NCBI GenBank assembly: GCA_039822785.1 | Contig: JBCBMO010000005.1 | Coordinates: 248,001-312,000, forward strand | DNA from: Thermohalobaculum sp039822785 | Lineage (GTDB): Bacteria; Pseudomonadota; Alphaproteobacteria; Rhodobacterales; Rhodobacteraceae | Reading direction: 5' to 3' | Length of the DNA: 64,000 nucleotides | In this document: piece by piece, positions 1 to 8,628 of the stretch | Layout: each line of letters starts with the position of its first letter | Position numbering within the stretch: position 1 is the stretch's first letter | Position numbers and translations under genes: made by a program | Notes under the pieces: model-generated | Database searches by the model: none | Seen by the model: only the letters and a program-made list of their open reading frames with translations | What the model was told of the DNA's origin: nothing

Positions 1-39
1 CAGTGATAGCCTCGCGGCGCGCCCATGACGGAGACTGCC

Positions 40-576
40 ATGACCGACACCCCGACCCCCACACCCCCCATCGTGAACATCGCCGAGGTCCTCGCCGACT
101 CGGCCTTCAGCGACACCAACCGCCCCGGCCCGGGTTTCGACGCCACCCTGGGTGCCGTGGGCCGTGCGCTCGGCACCCGCAAGATCGGCGCCACCGCCAC
201 GACCGTCGCCCCGGGCGCCAAGGCCTGGCCGCGCCACTACCACTTCATCAACGACGAGATGTTCGTGATCCTGGCGGGCACCGGGACGCTGCACTACGGC
301 GAGGCAGACCACCCGCTGAAGCCTCAGGACGTGGTCCATATCGAGGCCGGCACCGGCATCGCCTTTCAGATCGAGAACACCGGCGAGGCGCCGCTCACCT
401 ACCTCGCGCTCTCGACGCTCGAGCCGGCGGATGTCTTCGTCTACCCGGATAGTGGCAAGATCGGCTTTCTCGCAGGCTCCGGCCCCATGCGCGGCGACAC
501 CGCCGACGGCCGGCCCCGGATGATCCGCTTCATCGCCGAGGACATGAAGACCGGTTACTGGGACGGCGAGGTGTAA
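40..576 (+). CDS. Cupin-domain protein
   Basis: Small single-domain cupin of about 178 residues. The central stretch carries a cupin motif 1 (PRHYHF followed by the metal-ligand Glu of NDEMF and a Gly) and a motif 2-like segment ending in FQIENTG, so a metal-binding beta-barrel is likely. The substrate is unknown. An in-frame ATG at 25 lacks a ribosome site, whereas the ATG at 40 has GGAG six bases upstream, so 40 is preferred. The gene converges on the small membrane protein that follows. Cupins of this type serve as dioxygenases, isomerases or sugar-binding proteins, and nothing here separates those options. Confidence 0.8.
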   Translation: MTDTPTPTPPIVNIAEVLADSAFSDTNRPGPGFDATLGAVGRALGTRKIGATATTVAPGAKAWPRHYHFINDEMFVILAGTGTLHYGEADHPLKPQDVVHIEAGTGIAFQIENTGEAPLTYLALSTLEPADVFVYPDSGKIGFLAGSGPMRGDTADGRPRMIRFIAEDMKTGYWDGEV

Positions 577-587
577 GGCGCGAGGCG

Positions 588-779
588 CTATTGAAACGGG
601 GGCGGGATGTCTCCCCGCTCCTTCGCCCGGCGCAGCGCCTCGGCATCATAGGCGACCTGGGGCTTGTCCGGATCGTGGGTCTGTGGCGGCCGGCGGCGCA
701 GGCTCGACAGCAGCATGAGCGCCAGGAACACCAGCACCACGGCCGGCACGAGGAGAGCGGTAATGGCATTCATCGACAT
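588..779 (-). CDS. Small single-pass membrane protein
   Basis: A protein of about 63 residues with one strongly hydrophobic N-terminal segment (ITALLVPAVVLVFLALMLL), then an Arg-rich stretch and a charged tail ending in IPPPFQ. This fits an inner-membrane anchor with a cytoplasmic tail. The start is taken at the ATG at 779; an ATG two codons later (773) has GGGG at a reasonable distance and is equally possible. A longer frame reaching 884 runs into the def promoter and lacks coding character. Function unknown. It is divergent from def. Confidence 0.6.
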   Translation of the reverse strand: MSMNAITALLVPAVVLVFLALMLLSSLRRRPPQTHDPDKPQVAYDAEALRRAKERGDIPPPFQ

Positions 780-829
780 GGCCCCATCGTAGCAGACCGG
801 GCCGCCTAGGCCCATTCGCCCGCCCGCGC

Positions 830-859
830 TTGACCCTTCGGCCGCCCGGCGCCTATCTC
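830..859 (+). promoter_or_regulatory. Sigma-70-like promoter for def
   Basis: TTGACC at 830-835 and TATCTC at 854-859 are separated by 18 bases, close to housekeeping promoter spacing. The -10 ends only five bases before the def ATG at 865, so transcription would begin at or next to the start codon. That would give a leaderless or nearly leaderless mRNA. Confidence 0.5.
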
Positions 860-864
860 GGGGC

Positions 865-1407
865 ATGATCCGACCGATCCTCATTCACCCAGATCCGCGC
901 CTCAAGAAGGTCTGCGACCCGGTATCCGGCGTCGACGACGGCGTGCGCACGCTCATGGCGGACATGCTCGACACCATGTACGAGGCGCCCGGCATCGGCC
1001 TTGCGGCGCCGCAGGTCGGCGTAAACGCCCGGGTCATCGTCATGGACTGCGCCCCGCGTAAGGGAGAGGACGCGGCCGAGCCCACCCCCCTGTGCCTCGC
1101 CAACCCGGAGATCCTCTGGGCCTCCGAGGAGGTGGCGCCCTACGAGGAAGGCTGCCTCTCGATCCCCGACTACTACGCCGAGGTGAGCCGCCCCGAAGCA
1201 GTGCGCGTGCGCTGGCTCGACGAGACGGGGGCGACCTGCGAGGCGGAGTTCGTGGGGATCGAAGCCGTGTGCGTGCAGCACGAGATCGACCACCTGAACG
1301 GCAAGCTCTTCATCGACATGCTGGGCCCCATGCGCCGGCGCATGATCACCGAGAAGATGAAGAAGCTGAAGCGCGAGCGGGCCCGCCGCGCCGAGGCCGC
1401 CGAATAA
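865..1407 (+). CDS. def: Peptide deformylase
   Basis: Removes the formyl group from the N-terminal methionine of nascent proteins; cytoplasmic metalloenzyme. All three family motifs are present: GIGLAAPQVG (motif 1), EEGCLSIP with the metal-ligand Cys (motif 2), and QHEIDHLNG, the HExxH metal and catalytic motif (motif 3). Length is 180 residues, usual for the family. It is followed 25 bases later by fmt, which adds the formyl group to initiator tRNA. The def-fmt pairing is a classic bacterial arrangement and supports both calls. Confidence 0.97.
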   Translation: MIRPILIHPDPRLKKVCDPVSGVDDGVRTLMADMLDTMYEAPGIGLAAPQVGVNARVIVMDCAPRKGEDAAEPTPLCLANPEILWASEEVAPYEEGCLSIPDYYAEVSRPEAVRVRWLDETGATCEAEFVGIEAVCVQHEIDHLNGKLFIDMLGPMRRRMITEKMKKLKRERARRAEAAE

Positions 1408-1432
1408 CCCTGCCCCAGCGCGAGAGGCCCCG

Positions 1433-2344
1433 ATGCGCGTCGTCTTCATGGGCACGCCCGATTTCGCCGTGCCCACGCTGGAGGCTCTGGTCGCCGCGGG
1501 CCACGAGATCGCGGCCGTCTACACCCAGCCGCCGCGCCCTGCGGGGCGGGGCAAGAAGGAACGTCCCTCCCCCGTCCACGCCGCCGCCGACCGCCTGGGC
1601 CTGACAGTCCGCACGCCCGAGCGCTTTCGCGACCCGGACGTGGTGGCGGGTTTCGCTGCGCTTAGCCCCGACATCGCGGTCGTCGTCGCCTATGGCCAGA
1701 TCCTGCCGCAGGCCGCCCTCGACGTGCCTGCCCTGGGGTGCGTGAACGGCCATGCCTCGCTCTTGCCGCGCTGGCGAGGGGCGGCGCCGATCCAGCGGGC
1801 AATCATGGCAGGCGACGCACAGACGGGCGTCTGTGCGATGCGGATGGAGGCGGGTCTCGACACCGGCCCGGTCTACGCCCGCGCCGCGACCCCCATCGGC
1901 GCCGAGGACACCGCCGCCACCCTGCATGACCAGCTGGCCGGCATGACGGCGGCGCTGCTGGCAGAGACCCTGCCGCGCATCGCCAGCGGCTTGAGCGCCG
2001 AGCCGCAGCCGGCGGAGGGCGTTACCTATGCCGCCAAGATAGACAAGGCCGAGGCGCGCATCGACTGGACGCGCCCTGCGGCAGCGGTCTCGGCCCATAT
2101 CCGCGGCCTGTCCCCCTTTCCCGGCGCCTGGTGCGAGATCGCCGGCGACCGCGTCAAGGTACTGATGGCAGAGGAGGCGACCGGCATCGCTGCCCCGGGC
2201 ACCGTGCTGGACGCGGGGCTCACCGTTGCCTGCGGCACGGGGGCGGTCCGGCTCGCGGTGCTGCAACGGGCAGGGCGGGGGGCGCAGGACGCGGCGACCT
2301 TCCTGCGCGGCTTTCCCGTGTCCCCGCAAACGACCCTCGCCTGA
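1433..2344 (+). CDS. fmt: Methionyl-tRNA formyltransferase
   Basis: Formylates Met-tRNAfMet using 10-formyltetrahydrofolate. The N-terminus shows the family pattern MRVVFMGTPDFAVPTL. The central HASLLPRWRGAAPIQRAI segment contains the conserved SLLP and the Arg-rich loop that recognises the acceptor stem. A C-terminal OB-like domain follows from about residue 205. The 303-residue length is typical. It lies directly after def, probably on one transcript. An 84-base spacer with no clear terminator separates it from the next gene. Confidence 0.97.
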   Translation: MRVVFMGTPDFAVPTLEALVAAGHEIAAVYTQPPRPAGRGKKERPSPVHAAADRLGLTVRTPERFRDPDVVAGFAALSPDIAVVVAYGQILPQAALDVPALGCVNGHASLLPRWRGAAPIQRAIMAGDAQTGVCAMRMEAGLDTGPVYARAATPIGAEDTAATLHDQLAGMTAALLAETLPRIASGLSAEPQPAEGVTYAAKIDKAEARIDWTRPAAAVSAHIRGLSPFPGAWCEIAGDRVKVLMAEEATGIAAPGTVLDAGLTVACGTGAVRLAVLQRAGRGAQDAATFLRGFPVSPQTTLA

Positions 2345-2428
2345 ACGGTCAGAATCGTTTCGACCCAAGGTCACCTATGGCAGGGTCCGCCGCGGGATGA
2401 GGGTCGATCTGAGACGCGCGAGGTCGCC

Positions 2429-4087
2429 ATGGATTACTTTGACGTCGGCCCCTTCACCCGCCCTGTGACCACCGCCGTGCCCGAGGCACAGACCTGGTTC
2501 GACCGCGGGATCAACTGGCTCTACGGCTTTGGCCACGAGGAAGCGATTGCCTGCTTCCAAAAGGCCGCCGAGGCCGATCCGGGCTGCGCCATGGCGTACT
2601 GGGGCATCTCCTATGCCGCCGGGCCCAACTACAACCTGCCCTGGCATCTCTATGACCCCGCCGGCAAGGCCGCGGCCCTGGGCGCCGCCTACGATGCCAT
2701 GAAGGCCGCCGAGGGCGCGATGGCCGGCGCGACCCCGGTCGAGCAGGCGCTGATCGGCGCGCTTGGCGCCCGCTATCCCCAGCGCGAGCCCGTCGACGAC
2801 ATGCGCCCCTGGGACAAGGCCTATACCACCGCCATGCGCTCGGTCTTCGAGGCCTACGGCGGCGACCGGGAGGTCCGCACTGTCTTCGTCGAGGCGATGA
2901 TGAACGAGACGCCCTGGAAGATGTGGGATCTCGCCACCGCCCAGCCCAACCCCAAGGCAAAGACCGAGGAGGCCATGGCCGTCCTCGAGGAGGCCTTCGC
3001 CGAGGATCCGGCCGCCTGGGATCATCCGGGCCTCCTCCATCTGCATGTCCATCTGATGGAGATGTCGCCCTTCCCCGAGCGGGCGCTGCGGACCGGTGAC
3101 CGGCTGCGCGTGATCGCGCCCGAGCTTGGCCACCTGGTGCATATGCCGACGCATATCGACGTGCTCTGCGGCCACTACCGCGACGTGCTCTACTGGAACC
3201 AGAAGGCTATCGAGGCGGACCGCAAGTTCCTGGCCGAACGCGGCGCGCTCAACGTCTATGCGCTTTACCGCACGCATAACCACCACTTCGCGATCTACGG
3301 GGCGATGTTCCTCGGCCAATACACCCCGGCGCTGGCGGCTGCGCAGGAGCTGATCGACACCACGCCGGAGGAGGTGCTGCGCATCGAGAGCCCGCCCATG
3401 GCCGACTTTACCGAGGCCTATCTCGCCATGAAGCAGCACGTGCTGGTGCGCTTCGGTAAGTGGCGCGAGATCATCGCGCAGGAGGAGCCCGCGGATAAGG
3501 ACCTCTACTGCTCCACCGTCTCGATGATGCGTTACGCCAAGGGCGTCGCCTATTCGGCCCTGGGCATGGTGGCAGAGGCAGAGGCCGCGCGGGACGCCTT
3601 CATGGAAGCCAAGTCCGCCCAGAAGGAAACCCGGCTGGTCCACAACAACACCGTCGTCGACCTGCTGGAGATCGCATCGGCCATGCTGGACGGTGAGCTC
3701 GAGTACCGAAAGGGCAACTACGACGAGGCCTTCGCCCATCTGCGCCGGGCGGTCTCGCTGGACGACGCCCTGCCTTATGACGAGCCCTGGGGCTGGATGC
3801 AGCCGGCGCGCCATGCGCTGGGGGCCCTGCTGCTGGAGCAGGGCGAGGTGGCGGAGGCCGAAGCGGTCTACCGCGCGGACCTCGGCCTCGACGGTACGCT
3901 CAGCCGCGCCTGCCAGCATCCGGACAATCTGTGGTCGCTACACGGGCTGCACGCGTGCCTGGTCCGGCAGGGCCGCACGGCGGAGGCCCTGCCAATCAAG
4001 CAGCGCCTCGACCTCGCCGCCGCCCGCGCCGAGATCCCGATCAAGGCCTCCTGCTTCTGCAGCCAACAAGCCATGGCCGCCGAGTAA
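2429..4087 (+). CDS. Tetratricopeptide-repeat protein, cytoplasmic
   Basis: A 552-residue protein that belongs to a conserved uncharacterised TPR family. Helical repeat character is clear near residues 30-60 (EEAIACFQKAAEADPGCAMA), around 420-460 (YRKGNYDEAFAHLRRAVSL) and around 470-500. No signal peptide or membrane segment is visible, so it should be cytosolic. Trp, His and Tyr are frequent in the middle portion (HLHVHLMEMSPFPERALR), a feature of this family whose meaning is unknown. It probably has its own promoter in the 84 bases after fmt. Role unknown; TPR folds usually mediate protein contacts. Confidence 0.85.
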   Translation: MDYFDVGPFTRPVTTAVPEAQTWFDRGINWLYGFGHEEAIACFQKAAEADPGCAMAYWGISYAAGPNYNLPWHLYDPAGKAAALGAAYDAMKAAEGAMAGATPVEQALIGALGARYPQREPVDDMRPWDKAYTTAMRSVFEAYGGDREVRTVFVEAMMNETPWKMWDLATAQPNPKAKTEEAMAVLEEAFAEDPAAWDHPGLLHLHVHLMEMSPFPERALRTGDRLRVIAPELGHLVHMPTHIDVLCGHYRDVLYWNQKAIEADRKFLAERGALNVYALYRTHNHHFAIYGAMFLGQYTPALAAAQELIDTTPEEVLRIESPPMADFTEAYLAMKQHVLVRFGKWREIIAQEEPADKDLYCSTVSMMRYAKGVAYSALGMVAEAEAARDAFMEAKSAQKETRLVHNNTVVDLLEIASAMLDGELEYRKGNYDEAFAHLRRAVSLDDALPYDEPWGWMQPARHALGALLLEQGEVAEAEAVYRADLGLDGTLSRACQHPDNLWSLHGLHACLVRQGRTAEALPIKQRLDLAAARAEIPIKASCFCSQQAMAAE

Positions 4088-4264
4088 CCCGCCACCTCAA
4101 GCAACGCCCGGCGCGCCGGGATCAAAAGAGGATCCCTTCGCGACCAAGGCTATTCGACGATCTCCAGGTAGGTGTGGTGAGCCTGGGTCTGCGATGCGAG
4201 GATCGGGTCAACCCCTGCCTGAGCGCCGCGGGCGGTCACGCGTGCGTCGTCCGGCGTGCCCGCT

Positions 4265-4669
4265 TCAGCCGGGGCTCTTGGACAGATCGTGCAGGATCGC
4301 TATCGCCTCCTCGGCCCGGTCTGCGGGCACGAACAGATGGTCGTGGTGAAAGCCCGCCACCGGATTGACCGAGATGCCCGCCGCCGCCAACCGGGTCGCG
4401 ATCGCCGCCATGAAGCCGACCGCCTCCAGCGAGGAATGCACCGACAGGGTGATCATCCGGCTCTCGAAGACCGCGTCGAGCCCGGCGCGGGCGGCCTCCT
4501 CGCGGCCAAGGATGAGCGTGGTCCCCTCCGCCTCCTCGAAGCGCATCCGCGGCGACAGGCCGGCGGGCACTGCCGTGCCGGGCGCGAGGGTGGCGAAGAC
4601 ATAGACACCCTCGGCCATCACCGGCGTCATACCGGCGAGCAGCCGGCCGAGGTCGCGTTCCACGCTCAC
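4265..4669 (-). CDS. ACT-domain protein
   Basis: A 134-residue protein made almost entirely of two ACT-like halves (about residues 10-60 and 65-130). The second half shows HSSLEAVGFMAAIATRLAAAGISVNPVAGFHHDHLFVP, the beta-alpha-beta pattern of small-ligand regulatory ACT domains. There is no catalytic domain, so it is probably a stand-alone amino-acid-sensing or partner-binding protein. It starts four bases after gabD ends and is almost certainly cotranscribed with it, which hints at a link to GABA or succinate-semialdehyde metabolism. That link is an inference. Confidence 0.8.
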   Translation of the reverse strand: MSVERDLGRLLAGMTPVMAEGVYVFATLAPGTAVPAGLSPRMRFEEAEGTTLILGREEAARAGLDAVFESRMITLSVHSSLEAVGFMAAIATRLAAAGISVNPVAGFHHDHLFVPADRAEEAIAILHDLSKSPG

Positions 4670-4673
4670 GAGA

Positions 4674-6128
4674 TCACACGCCGAGGCAGAGGTACTTCAT
4701 CTCCAGGTACTCTTCGATGCCGTGGCGGGAACCCTCGCGGCCGAGGCCCGATTGCTTGACGCCGCCGAAGGGCGCGACCTCGGTCGAGATGATGCCGGTG
4801 TTCACGCCGACGATCCCGCTCTCCAGCGCCTCGCCCACGCGCCAGACCCGACCCAGGTCGCGGGCGTAGAAGTAGGAGGCGAGGCCGAAGACGCTGTCGT
4901 TGGCGAGTGCGATCACCTCCTCCTCGGTCTCGAAGCGGATGAGGGGGGCCACGGGGCCAAAGGTCTCCTCCCGGCTCACAAGCGCGTCGGCGGGCACGCC
5001 GGTCATGAGCGTGGGTTCGAAGAAGAGCCCGCCGCGGGTGTGGCGCTTGCCGCCCGTCACGACCTCGGCGCCCTTGGCGCGGGCATCGGCGATGTGGCTC
5101 TCGACCTTGTCCAGCGCCGCCGCCTCGATCAGCGGGCCGATCTGGCTGCCGGCCTCGAACCCGTCGCCGACTGCCAGCGCCTCGACGGCCGCGGTCAGCT
5201 TGGCGGCAAAGGCGTCATAGACCCCGGCCTGGACATAGATGCGATTGGCGCAGACGCAGGTCTGGCCCGCGTTGCGGAACTTGCACATCATCGCGCCCTC
5301 GACCGCCGCATCCAGATCGGCGTCGTCGAAGACGATGAAGGGGGCGTTGCCGCCAAGCTCCAGGCTCATCTTCTTGATGGTCTCGGCGGACTGGCGCATC
5401 AGGATCCGCCCCACTTCGGTCGAGCCGGTGAAGGTGATCTTGGCGACCTGCTCGCTCTCACAGAGCACGCTGCCGATAGCCGGCGCATCGAGCCCGGTGA
5501 CGATGTTGAGCACCCCATCCGGAATGCCGGCCTGGGCACCCAGCACCGCGAGGGCCGTCGCCGACAGCGGCGTCAGCTCAGCGGGTTTCACCACCACCGC
5601 GCAGCCGGCGGCCAGCGCCGGGCCCACCTTGCGGGTGATCATGGCATTGGGAAAGTTCCAGGGTGTGATGGCGCCGACGACGCCCACCGGCTGGCGGATG
5701 ACGACCAGGCGCTTGTCGGGCTGGTGGCCGGGGATGGTCTCGCCGTAGATGCGCTTCGCTTCCTCGGCGAACCACTCGATGAAGCTGGCGCCATAGGCGA
5801 TCTCGCCCTTCGCCTCGGCCAGGGGCTTACCCTGTTCGGCGGTGAGCAGGGCGGCCAGGTCGTCCTGGTTGGCCATGATCAACTCGTACCAGCGGCGGAG
5901 GATGTTGGCGCGCTCCTTCGCGGTCTTGGCGGCCCAGGCGGGCTGGGCGGCGGCCGCAGCGGCCACGGCCCGCTCGGTCTCCGCCGCGCCGCAGTCGGCG
6001 ACCTTGGCCAGCGTCTCGCCGGTGGAGGGGTTGGAGACCGCGAAGGTGGCGCCGCTGTCGGCCCCGACCCAGGCGCCGCCGATATAGGATTGGGCTGCCA
6101 AGAGCGTGCGCTCGCTGAGATCGAACAT
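4674..6128 (-). CDS. gabD: NAD(P)-dependent succinate-semialdehyde dehydrogenase
   Basis: Oxidises succinate semialdehyde to succinate, the last step of GABA breakdown. It has the aldehyde dehydrogenase fold: Rossmann region with FTGSTEVGR, the catalytic Glu in LELGGNAPFIVF and the catalytic Cys in GQTCVCANR. The TPWNFPNAM segment and 484-residue length match the GabD subgroup well. An ideal GAGGAG ribosome site precedes ATG 6128. Glutarate-semialdehyde dehydrogenase (DavD-like) activity is an alternative, since the subgroup overlaps. It leads a two-gene unit with the ACT-domain protein. Confidence 0.88.
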   Translation of the reverse strand: MFDLSERTLLAAQSYIGGAWVGADSGATFAVSNPSTGETLAKVADCGAAETERAVAAAAAAQPAWAAKTAKERANILRRWYELIMANQDDLAALLTAEQGKPLAEAKGEIAYGASFIEWFAEEAKRIYGETIPGHQPDKRLVVIRQPVGVVGAITPWNFPNAMITRKVGPALAAGCAVVVKPAELTPLSATALAVLGAQAGIPDGVLNIVTGLDAPAIGSVLCESEQVAKITFTGSTEVGRILMRQSAETIKKMSLELGGNAPFIVFDDADLDAAVEGAMMCKFRNAGQTCVCANRIYVQAGVYDAFAAKLTAAVEALAVGDGFEAGSQIGPLIEAAALDKVESHIADARAKGAEVVTGGKRHTRGGLFFEPTLMTGVPADALVSREETFGPVAPLIRFETEEEVIALANDSVFGLASYFYARDLGRVWRVGEALESGIVGVNTGIISTEVAPFGGVKQSGLGREGSRHGIEEYLEMKYLCLGV

Positions 6129-6171
6129 GGGGGTCTCCTCCTCGGTAATCCTGGGCCGGTTGGCCTGTTGT

Positions 6172-8088
6172 CTATTGCCCGGCGGCAGCCTGAGCCTGCG
6201 GCAGCGCGAAGACCGGGTCGAACAGCGGGGCGAGCCAACGGGCGCCCACGGGGCTCAGATGCTGGTTGTCGGCGTAGATCGGTGTCGGGCCCAGCATACG
6301 CCGGCAGGCGCCGCCCGCACAGAGCACCGATGTCGGATCGACGGTCACGGCGATGGCGCCGGGGTCGATGGGGCCAAGCATCTGCTGTTCGACCGCAGTC
6401 TGCTCTTCGAACGCCTCAAGGGGCACCCGGGCAGGCGGGGGGCGGCCCATCATGCTGCGCCGTGCCGCCAAGCTCGCCACGTCGCTCTCAAAGAAGGGCA
6501 CGTCGCGGACGAGCACCAGCCGGAACCCTGCATCCCGCAGGGCAGCGGCGTCATCGGCAACGCCTGCGCGCGCCGCCCGCAGGTTGCGCCACTGCGCGGC
6601 GAGGATGACCGTCTCGATCCCGCTGTCGCGGAGAAAGGCCCGGACGGTGTCGTTGAAGCGGTCACATCCGGGCGGACCGCGCATGGGCAGGTTTGGCGAG
6701 GAGCCGAGGGGCCAACAGGCGTTGCGGGTGAGGATCAGCCCCGAACGGCCTGCCTTCTGTGCCGCGGCCTCCACCGCGGGCTGCAGGGCGGCGGCGTGGC
6801 TGTCGCCCCAAAGCACGAAGCTGAGGGCCGCGTCGGCGGGGCCGATCCTGCAAGCAAGCGACGGGACCTCCGCCGGCGCTGCCGCCGCAATGCCGTCAGA
6901 GCGGCGCAGGCAGCGGCGAGCGTCACTCTTGTCCCAGGCTTCCTTTGCGGCGAGGGCAGCGGCCGCGCGGCCGGTGAACCGGTCGGGCAGCCCATCGGAC
7001 CAGTGCGCCAGCAGGCTCATGGCGACCAGCGCAAGGACGCCGACCCCGGCGCCGGAGAACAGCACAGCCCGCCGCGAGGCAAGCCGGCGGCGGCGAAACG
7101 GGCGCTCTATCAGGTACAGCGAGAGCGTCGCGAGCCCGACCGACAGGGCGATGGCGGCGCCCACCTGCCAAGGGGCCAGAGGCGCCTGCTGCAACATCGG
7201 CCAGAACACCAGGATCGGCCAGTGCCACAGGTAGAGAGCATAGGAGATCAGCCCCACCCAGACGAAGGGCGGCAGCGAGAGCAGCCGCGCTGTCCCGGTC
7301 GGCGTGGCAGTGCCCGACCAGATGATCAGCGCCGCCCCCAGGACCGGCGCCACCGCGGCGGCACCCGGCAGCGGCAGCGTGCCAAAGGGCGCGAGCAGCG
7401 CGAAGAGGACCAGGGCGAGGCCCAGGACCCCTGCCCCTTCCGCCAAACGCCCCCTCGGCGCCGCGGGCGCGGCGATGGCGAGCAAAGCGCCCGCCATCAA
7501 CTCCCAGACGCGGTACCAGGGCATGAAGAAGGCCTCCTCCCCGCCCCAGACCCCCGCCACCAGCGCCGCGCCGAGCGAAAGCACGGCCAAAGCGGCGATC
7601 GGCACGGCAGCACCCCGTCGCCCATGCATCAGCAGCAGGAGAAGGGGAAAGACGATGTAGAACTGCTCCTCCACCGCCAGCGACCAGGTATGCAGCAGCG
7701 GCCTCGCCTCCGCCGCCGGACCGAAGGGACCGAGTTCGTCTGCCAGCGTGAAGTTCGCGGCGAAGAGCAAGGCGCCGCGAAGCTGGAAGGCGAAGTCGCG
7801 AAGCTCATGGGGTAGCAAGAGCCAGAACGCGAGAGCGGTGCTGACCGCGAGCATGGCCATCAGCGCGGGCACGATCCGGCGTACCCGGCGCTCGTAGAAG
7901 TCGAGCAGGCTGAAGCGCCCCTCCGCCATCTCGCGCGCGATGATGCCGGCGATCAGGTAGCCCGAGATCACGAAGAAGATGTCGACGCCAAGATAGCCGC
8001 CCGGCAGGCCTGGCAGGCCCGCGTGATAGACGACGACCGGCAGGATGGCCACCGCCCGCAGACCGTCGATGTCGGGGCGGTAGTGCAT
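6172..8088 (-). CDS. Membrane acyltransferase with C-terminal SGNH domain (OafA-like)
   Basis: Probably O-acetylates an envelope polysaccharide or lipopolysaccharide. The N-terminal half is an acyltransferase-3 domain starting YRPDIDGLRAVAILPVVVYH, with the conserved Asp-Gly-Leu-Arg and His, the GVDIFFVISGYLI segment and about ten hydrophobic helices up to residue 370. The C-terminal part from about residue 400 is a periplasmic SGNH/GDSL-type domain with WGDSHAAAL. The 638-residue length fits two-domain OafA/YrhL proteins, where the membrane part presents acyl groups to the SGNH domain. The acceptor cannot be read from the sequence. No glycan cluster is adjacent. Confidence 0.88.
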   Translation of the reverse strand: MHYRPDIDGLRAVAILPVVVYHAGLPGLPGGYLGVDIFFVISGYLIAGIIAREMAEGRFSLLDFYERRVRRIVPALMAMLAVSTALAFWLLLPHELRDFAFQLRGALLFAANFTLADELGPFGPAAEARPLLHTWSLAVEEQFYIVFPLLLLLMHGRRGAAVPIAALAVLSLGAALVAGVWGGEEAFFMPWYRVWELMAGALLAIAAPAAPRGRLAEGAGVLGLALVLFALLAPFGTLPLPGAAAVAPVLGAALIIWSGTATPTGTARLLSLPPFVWVGLISYALYLWHWPILVFWPMLQQAPLAPWQVGAAIALSVGLATLSLYLIERPFRRRRLASRRAVLFSGAGVGVLALVAMSLLAHWSDGLPDRFTGRAAAALAAKEAWDKSDARRCLRRSDGIAAAAPAEVPSLACRIGPADAALSFVLWGDSHAAALQPAVEAAAQKAGRSGLILTRNACWPLGSSPNLPMRGPPGCDRFNDTVRAFLRDSGIETVILAAQWRNLRAARAGVADDAAALRDAGFRLVLVRDVPFFESDVASLAARRSMMGRPPPARVPLEAFEEQTAVEQQMLGPIDPGAIAVTVDPTSVLCAGGACRRMLGPTPIYADNQHLSPVGARWLAPLFDPVFALPQAQAAAGQ

Positions 8089-8112
8089 GAACGTCCCTGG
8101 CTTCGGCCGCTA

Positions 8113-8141
8113 TGCCTAGCGCCGGGCCGTGGGCGCAGCAA
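8113..8141 (-). promoter_or_regulatory. Sigma-70-like promoter for the acyltransferase
   Basis: On the minus strand TTGCTG (8141-8136) and TAGGCA (8118-8113) are separated by 17 bases, the optimal spacing. The predicted transcript would start about 18 bases before the ATG at 8088, leaving room for the AGGGA ribosome site. Confidence 0.45.
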
Positions 8142-8146
8142 GCGCG

Positions 8147-8623
8147 CTAGCCGGCCTCCTTTAGCGCCTTGATCTCGGCGCGGGCCAGGGCGTCGGCGCG
8201 TTCGTTCTGGGGGTGGCCGGCATGACCCTTGACCCATTCCCAGGCGACGCGATGGCGGACCTGCGCTGCATCGAGGCGCTGCCAGAGCTCGGCGTTCTTG
8301 ACGGGTTTCTTAGCGGCGGTCTTCCAGCCATTGCGCTTCCAGCCGTGGATCCAGCCGGTGATCCCGTCCTTGAGGTAGCTCGAGTCGGTCACCACGGTGA
8401 TCGTCGCCGAACGCTCCAGCGTCTCGAGCGCCATGATAGCCGCCATCAGCTCCATGCGATTATTGGTGGTATCCGCCTCGCCGCCCGAGAGTTCGCGTGC
8501 CTTGACGACCGCGCCTGCCTTCAGCGCCTCCAGCACCACGCCCCAGCCTCCGGGCCCCGGGTTCCCGGAACAGGCACCGTCGGTATAGGCATAGAGGCCA
8601 TCAGCCGGCGGATCCGAGGGCAT
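8147..8623 (-). CDS. rnhA: Ribonuclease HI
   Basis: Degrades the RNA strand of RNA-DNA hybrids during replication and R-loop removal. All catalytic carboxylates are present: Asp in YTDGACSGNPGPGGWG, Glu in MELMAAIMALE, Asp in VTDSSYLKDGI and the final Asp in NERADALARAE. The basic handle region WIHGWKRNGWKTA follows the third Asp. Length 158 is typical of type 1 RNase H. It begins five bases after the upstream methyltransferase stop, so the two are translationally close. Confidence 0.96.
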   Translation of the reverse strand: MPSDPPADGLYAYTDGACSGNPGPGGWGVVLEALKAGAVVKARELSGGEADTTNNRMELMAAIMALETLERSATITVVTDSSYLKDGITGWIHGWKRNGWKTAAKKPVKNAELWQRLDAAQVRHRVAWEWVKGHAGHPQNERADALARAEIKALKEAG

Positions 8624-8628
8624 GACGG

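Noticed and set aside
2375..3919. 514-codon minus-strand open frame
   Set aside because: Shadow of the plus-strand TPR gene, which has repeat motifs and a proper start.
4108..4121. CCCGGCGCGCCGGG palindrome after the TPR gene as a terminator
   Set aside because: A self-complementary sequence without a loop or T-run; in DNA this GC-rich such palindromes are common.
4722..6608. 628-codon plus-strand open frame
   Set aside because: Antisense to gabD and the acyltransferase, with His/Gly/Arg-rich shadow composition and no ribosome site.
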